Origin: Welwitschia mirabilis
Lineage: Eukaryota; Gnetophyta; Gnetopsida; Welwitschiales
Length of the DNA: 64,000 bases
NCBI GenBank assembly: GCA_051453625.1
Contig: JBOZIK010000001.1
Span: 76,623,551-76,687,550, forward strand
Direction: 5' to 3'
Under the pieces are notes generated by a model that searched no databases, had not been told where the DNA came from, and was given only the letters and a program-made list of their open reading frames with translations. Of this stretch, positions 60,720-64,000 are shown in pieces (within the stretch, counting starts at the first letter, position 1; each line of letters begins with the position of its first letter). The position numbers and the translations under genes were made by a program.

Positions 60720-61110
60720 TGACTGGTTTTCACCATGCTTCTTTTTAATAGGTAGAAGGGGGATCACACAACATACCATCCCATTGAGGCATGCGAAGTG
60801 GTTGATGAACTCATGCTTAAGCTCATATATGGTGTTGGTGAGCATGCACCTCCAAGAACCATACCTGTCAGTTACTTGAGTCATGTTCAACAGCTCTGAC
60901 AATATCTTATAATGTGTCAGGTGGATCTCCTTTGGTAGCCCTGACATGAACCACCACCCCAACAGTGACTGATTAAGGTTCCTCGATAGCCGCTCCCATA
61001 GCACCTACTATATCAACCTTCATTACTATAGACTAGAAAGCTTTCTTTTCATGCTTTCAAACTCATCCAATAAGATAAACTTGATAGACAAGAAGGTTGA
61101 AAAGAGACTG

Positions 61111-61122
61111 GCTTTGATACCA
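61111..61122 (-). promoter_or_regulatory. Primer-binding site (initiator tRNA-Met type)
   Basis: TGGTATCAAAGC on the minus strand directly after the 5' LTR; only one base differs from TGGTATCAGAGC (G to A). Confidence 0.9.
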
Positions 61123-61440
61123 TGTTAAAAAATAAGAGAGCAAAAATAAAAAAATTAAATAGAATAGATGTTCCAAATGGAGTCATGTTTATTTTAAATA
61201 AAACAAATGCTCCAAAGAGAGACATGCTCCAAAGGGAGCCATGCTCTGAAGAGAGACACATGATTTGATGCAACTAGAGGGCCTTATATAGGCATACAAA
61301 GGAATACACTCAATAATGGTTTTCATCCTTTTTAGTAACTGACTCACTAACTCAACTACTTTAATAATAGAAATTGACCCACTAACTCCACTTCCTTAAT
61401 AATAGAAATTACAAAGAGTAAGTTGTACTAATTTTTAACA
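61123..61440 (-). repeat. 5' LTR of the gene-carrying element
   Basis: On the minus strand it runs TGTTAAAAATTAG to TTTTAACA, with a TATA box (CCTATATAAGGCC, about 61283-61295) and the AGTTAGTGGGTCA / GTTACTAAAAAGGATG motifs also found in the LTRs at 13688 and 17984. Confidence 0.9.
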
Positions 61441-61519
61441 ATCTAGCCTAATGCTAGGAGTATCTGCATGAAATCACTTGTCTTCAGAATAGTCTAGAGG
61501 GTTTCCCTTTACTTCTCTT

Positions 61520-61989
61520 TAATTTCTCAATCCTCTTTTTGTGATGCTCACTCAGATGATTTTAACACACTGCTCTCCCATCTCCCTGCTTTCCACTGAA
61601 GCAACAACACAGTTTATCTATCAAGTTGATCTTAGTTTGTAGTAGTAGTCTGTGGCTCTTACTTTTATGCTGTCTTCTTTATAGATCTCTGCACATCTAC
61701 TATTGTTCTAACTCCCTTTCCTCTGTAAGTTACTCTCGAATTTCATCTAAACCACAAAAATATTGAACTCTTTGTGTAGAAACTATTTGTTTTAAAATTG
61801 TATCAAAACCAATGCAGGTGTCAAAGGAAGTGGAAGATAAAAATTTAAGGGCCTGAAATGGAGGACATGTAAATGTATAAAATAAGGAAGCTATAAAGTT
61901 GTATCTTAAGTAGTTCACTTACTCTTGATTTTGCTTTCTATTTGAAAGGTTGCACAAAGCGGATAGTCCCTGATGGAGGTTTCTTTGTG
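61520..61989 (+). pseudogene. Second SABATH methyltransferase copy, fragment
   Basis: It aligns base by base with 39760-40215 of the first copy: the end of exon 2 (TCAGATGATTTTAACACACT), the whole second intron with a GTAAGT donor and TGCAG acceptor, and exon 3 (GTGTCAAAGGAAGTGGAAG...) up to the GGGLFG codons. Retention of the intron shows duplication at DNA level. It is more decayed than copy 1: many C-to-T changes give stops (for example GCGTGGAATGAA to GCCTGAAATGGA). Exon 1 and most of exon 2 are absent on the left. On the right the LTR of the next copia begins inside exon 3. Confidence 0.85.
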
Positions 61990-62288
61990 TGTTAGCAGAA
62001 GGGTAAGAGTGATAAAGAACAAGAACAGAAAAAATTAAAAAACAAAAAAATTACTTTAATTATCTTTATTAAAAATCAATACACATATACATCTCATAAA
62101 ATTATTAACATGGTTGTTCATATAGAAAATATGGCTTAATGCTTAAGCAATTAAACACATGTCATACAAAGTAGTACATGTCTTTAGTTAATAGAAACTT
62201 AGTAAAAACTCATGTTTTTTTTAGTTTAATTTATGGAAGTAAACTTTCCTAAAGTTGAACTTAATAACTAGTTTTCTCCATGCCAACA
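61990..62288 (-). repeat. 3' LTR of the right-edge copia
   Basis: On the minus strand it starts TGTTGGCATGG and ends CTGCTAACA, giving near-inverse TGTTGGC / GCTAACA ends. It is unlike the LTRs of the 13688 and 58844 elements, so it is a different copia family. Confidence 0.65.
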
Positions 62289-64000
62289 ATAAGATTGAGC
62301 TTGTTTTTCAACACACATTTCCTCAAGCTCCAACTTCTTAAACTCTCATCATGCTTCTAGATTAATACAATTTTCCTTTTGTGAAAGGCTCAATGGACAT
62401 ATCTGCAAATTACAAATTGATTTCTCTATTTTTAATAAGCTTTCTTATGAAATGATACCTTACAGAGATATGCTTGGATCTTCCATGAAACATCGGATTC
62501 TTGAATAGTATAATGGAGGATACATTGTCAATTAGTGCTAGTAGCTTATTTTTACTCTTTTTTCATATATATCAATGTCTTTTTTAGCCATACTACTTGA
62601 CATGAAGCTAAGTTTACAACTATATATTCTACCATCCTGTTTGGTAGAGCTATAACAAGTTGCTTCTTTAATGTCTAAGATAAGAAACAATTTCAAAATC
62701 TAGATGCCCATAACTATCAATGTAATCAAAAGGCCAAAATTATTGGTTTTCTTGAAATGCAAACCGAAGCTTAAGCTACTTTTTACATATGTTAAAACTC
62801 TATTTTCTACTTTCCAATGACTTTTTGTTAGCTAGTCCAAGAATCTTGATAAATAACTTATTACAAAGACAGTATCAAGTCTTGTCCTAGTTAAATAAAA
62901 TAAACTTGTAATGAGAGATTTACAAAAAGTTATAATCATAATCTTTTCACCACATTTATTTTTTAATTACATGTTTGTAACTATTGAAATATTAATTACT
63001 TTGCATGTCTCCATTTCAAAAACGCTAACACGTGTCTTGCATACTTCTCTTGATGCAAGTAGATTTCATTATCTTCTTGATTAATTTTAAGGCCAAGGAA
63101 ATTTTGTAACATTCTTACATTAGACATTTTAAACCTATTCTTGAAATAGAAACATAAGTCATAGATTAATCAATACCTAATTATTGCTTGAAGCCTCTTA
63201 CCACCAAAGATGATTTATAATGTTTTGAAGCCTTAAACAAGTATGATTTTGTTTTGAGGATGAGTTTTAAATTAATAGATTTTCATTTGGAAGGTAACTC
63301 TTATTAACTTCCATCTCTTGCTTTTACTTATGAAATGTATATCCTCATGCTTTACTTTCCCTCCTTTGGTGCTTCTTTAAATGTTGTTGGATTTGTTTTA
63401 CATGTTAACCCATCACCTAAAAATGCATTTTCTTCTTCATCTTCATATTGGTATATGTCATAAAGATTTTTCATTTTTTGCCAAATGATTAAATTTGTAG
63501 ATCTTGCTAGATTACCATGGACGGTTGATCATGGTGATGGTGTAGGTTATCTTGATTTGGAAAGTCTTTTCATTTTCTTAATTATCCATAACTCTATTAA
63601 AGGTAACTTTTCCTAATGTTTGTTGATTTTACTCTATAAATTTCCAAAATTCATGCTCCATGAAAACAACATCTCTACTCACAATGATGTTTTTTAAATC
63701 AGGATTATATAATTTGCAAACCTTTTTCTTTAAGAATAACTAATAAAAATGCATTTTTCTACTTTATCTTCCCAATTTCTTCTTTCTTCTTTGTGAATGT
63801 GAGCATAAATTATGTAACTAAATATGTTAAAATCACTGACCAATGGTTTCTTACCACTTCAGCTTCTTCAGGGAAATTGTTCTTGAATTCCTTTGGTAAT
63901 GATCTATTTGATTAGAAAATGGTTGTGTGGACTACTTCTACCCACAATTCAAAAGACATGCCTTTTTCCCTTAGCACGCTTTTGGCACATTCCTAAATAT
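61990..64000 (-). mobile_element. Ty1/copia element, 3' part, inserted in the SABATH copy
   Basis: A 299-bp LTR (61990-62288) is followed on the minus strand by the RNase H end (KNPMFHGRSKHISVRYHFIR, about 62510-62450) and, near the right edge, by integrase C-terminal sequence (SGKKPLVSDFNIFSYIIYAH, then HKEERRNWEDKVEKCIFISY, about 63870-63740). The 5' half and second LTR lie beyond the window. The base order before the LTR (TTGTG, 61985-61989) is the predicted target duplication, to be matched to the right of the element. Confidence 0.85.

Larger units (their letters stand above)
58844..61440 (-). mobile_element. Non-autonomous copia-type LTR element carrying a dioxygenase fragment
   Basis: A 2597-bp element is bounded by LTRs of about 320 bp (58844-59165 and 61123-61440) and by identical 5-bp flanks ATCTA (58839-58843 and 61441-61445). 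On the minus strand the 5' LTR ends TTTTAACA and is followed at once by TGGTATCAAAGC, the initiator-tRNA-Met primer site with one change. A purine tract (AAGGAGGAG on the minus strand, 59167-59175) abuts the 3' LTR. The 1.96-kb interior has no gag, integrase or RT. It carries a carotenoid cleavage dioxygenase fragment in the opposite orientation. The LTRs match those of the autonomous element at 13688-18301, which suggests mobilisation in trans. Confidence 0.9.

Noticed and set aside
60315-61004. Minus-strand open frames opposite the dioxygenase fragment
   Set aside because: The plus strand gives consecutive carotenoid oxygenase motifs; the minus frames have none.
1-64000. tRNA or rRNA genes
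   Set aside because: I looked for tRNA-like arms and conserved rRNA stretches and saw only tRNA-complementary primer sites of retroelements; a covariance-model scan would be needed to exclude a diverged tRNA.

Overview
The window looks like nuclear DNA of a land plant with a large, repeat-rich genome. It is AT-rich and dominated by decayed LTR retrotransposons, and the few host-like genes belong to plant families: a SABATH methyltransferase, a receptor-like kinase of the ALE2 kind, a carotenoid cleavage dioxygenase fragment and a DEAD-box helicase fragment. A gymnosperm would fit the heavily decayed LTR-element landscape, but nothing seen here proves that. I see no intact protein-coding gene; every gene body carries stops, frameshifts or missing parts.

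Layout. 1-2527: 5' end (LTR, primer-binding-like site, gag) of a minus-strand Ty3/gypsy element running off the left edge. 2528-5500: gappy, unassigned. About 5500-11875: a second minus-strand Ty3/gypsy relic with gag, protease, RT, RNase H and integrase in order. 13688-18301: a complete plus-strand Ty1/copia element with 319/318-bp LTRs and a 5-bp target duplication. 18618-18895: minus-strand DEAD-box helicase fragment. 22690-23040: array of palindromic subrepeats. 24370-27420: plus-strand L1-type LINE. 31400-33480: multi-exon ALE2-like kinase pseudogene on the minus strand. 39322-40781: four-exon SABATH methyltransferase gene with a promoter, disabled by a stop, a frameshift and a lost splice acceptor; it sits in a GC-richer island. 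About 43500-50150: minus-strand Tat/Athila-like gypsy split by a nested copia element (44682-47451). 53870-57000: another minus-strand copia. 58844-61440: a compact LTR element carrying a dioxygenase fragment. 61520-61989: a second, more decayed SABATH copy, cut by the LTR of yet another copia (61990 to the right edge).

The most interesting part is the right end. The 2.6-kb element at 58844-61440 has the same kind of LTRs, TATA region and initiator-tRNA primer site as the autonomous copia at 13688-18301. In place of gag-pol it carries about 240-276 codons of a carotenoid cleavage dioxygenase in antisense to its own transcription. It therefore looks like a non-autonomous, gene-capturing derivative of a copia family present in the same window. 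Next to it, the second SABATH copy supplies an independent check of the lesions in the first: it keeps the base that copy 1 lost and shares its in-frame stop.

Throughout, lesions are dominated by C-to-T and G-to-A changes (CAA/CAG to TAA/TAG, TGG to TAG, catalytic Asp to Asn), as expected for long-methylated, silenced DNA. All family assignments were made by eye from translated motifs; no database search was possible.
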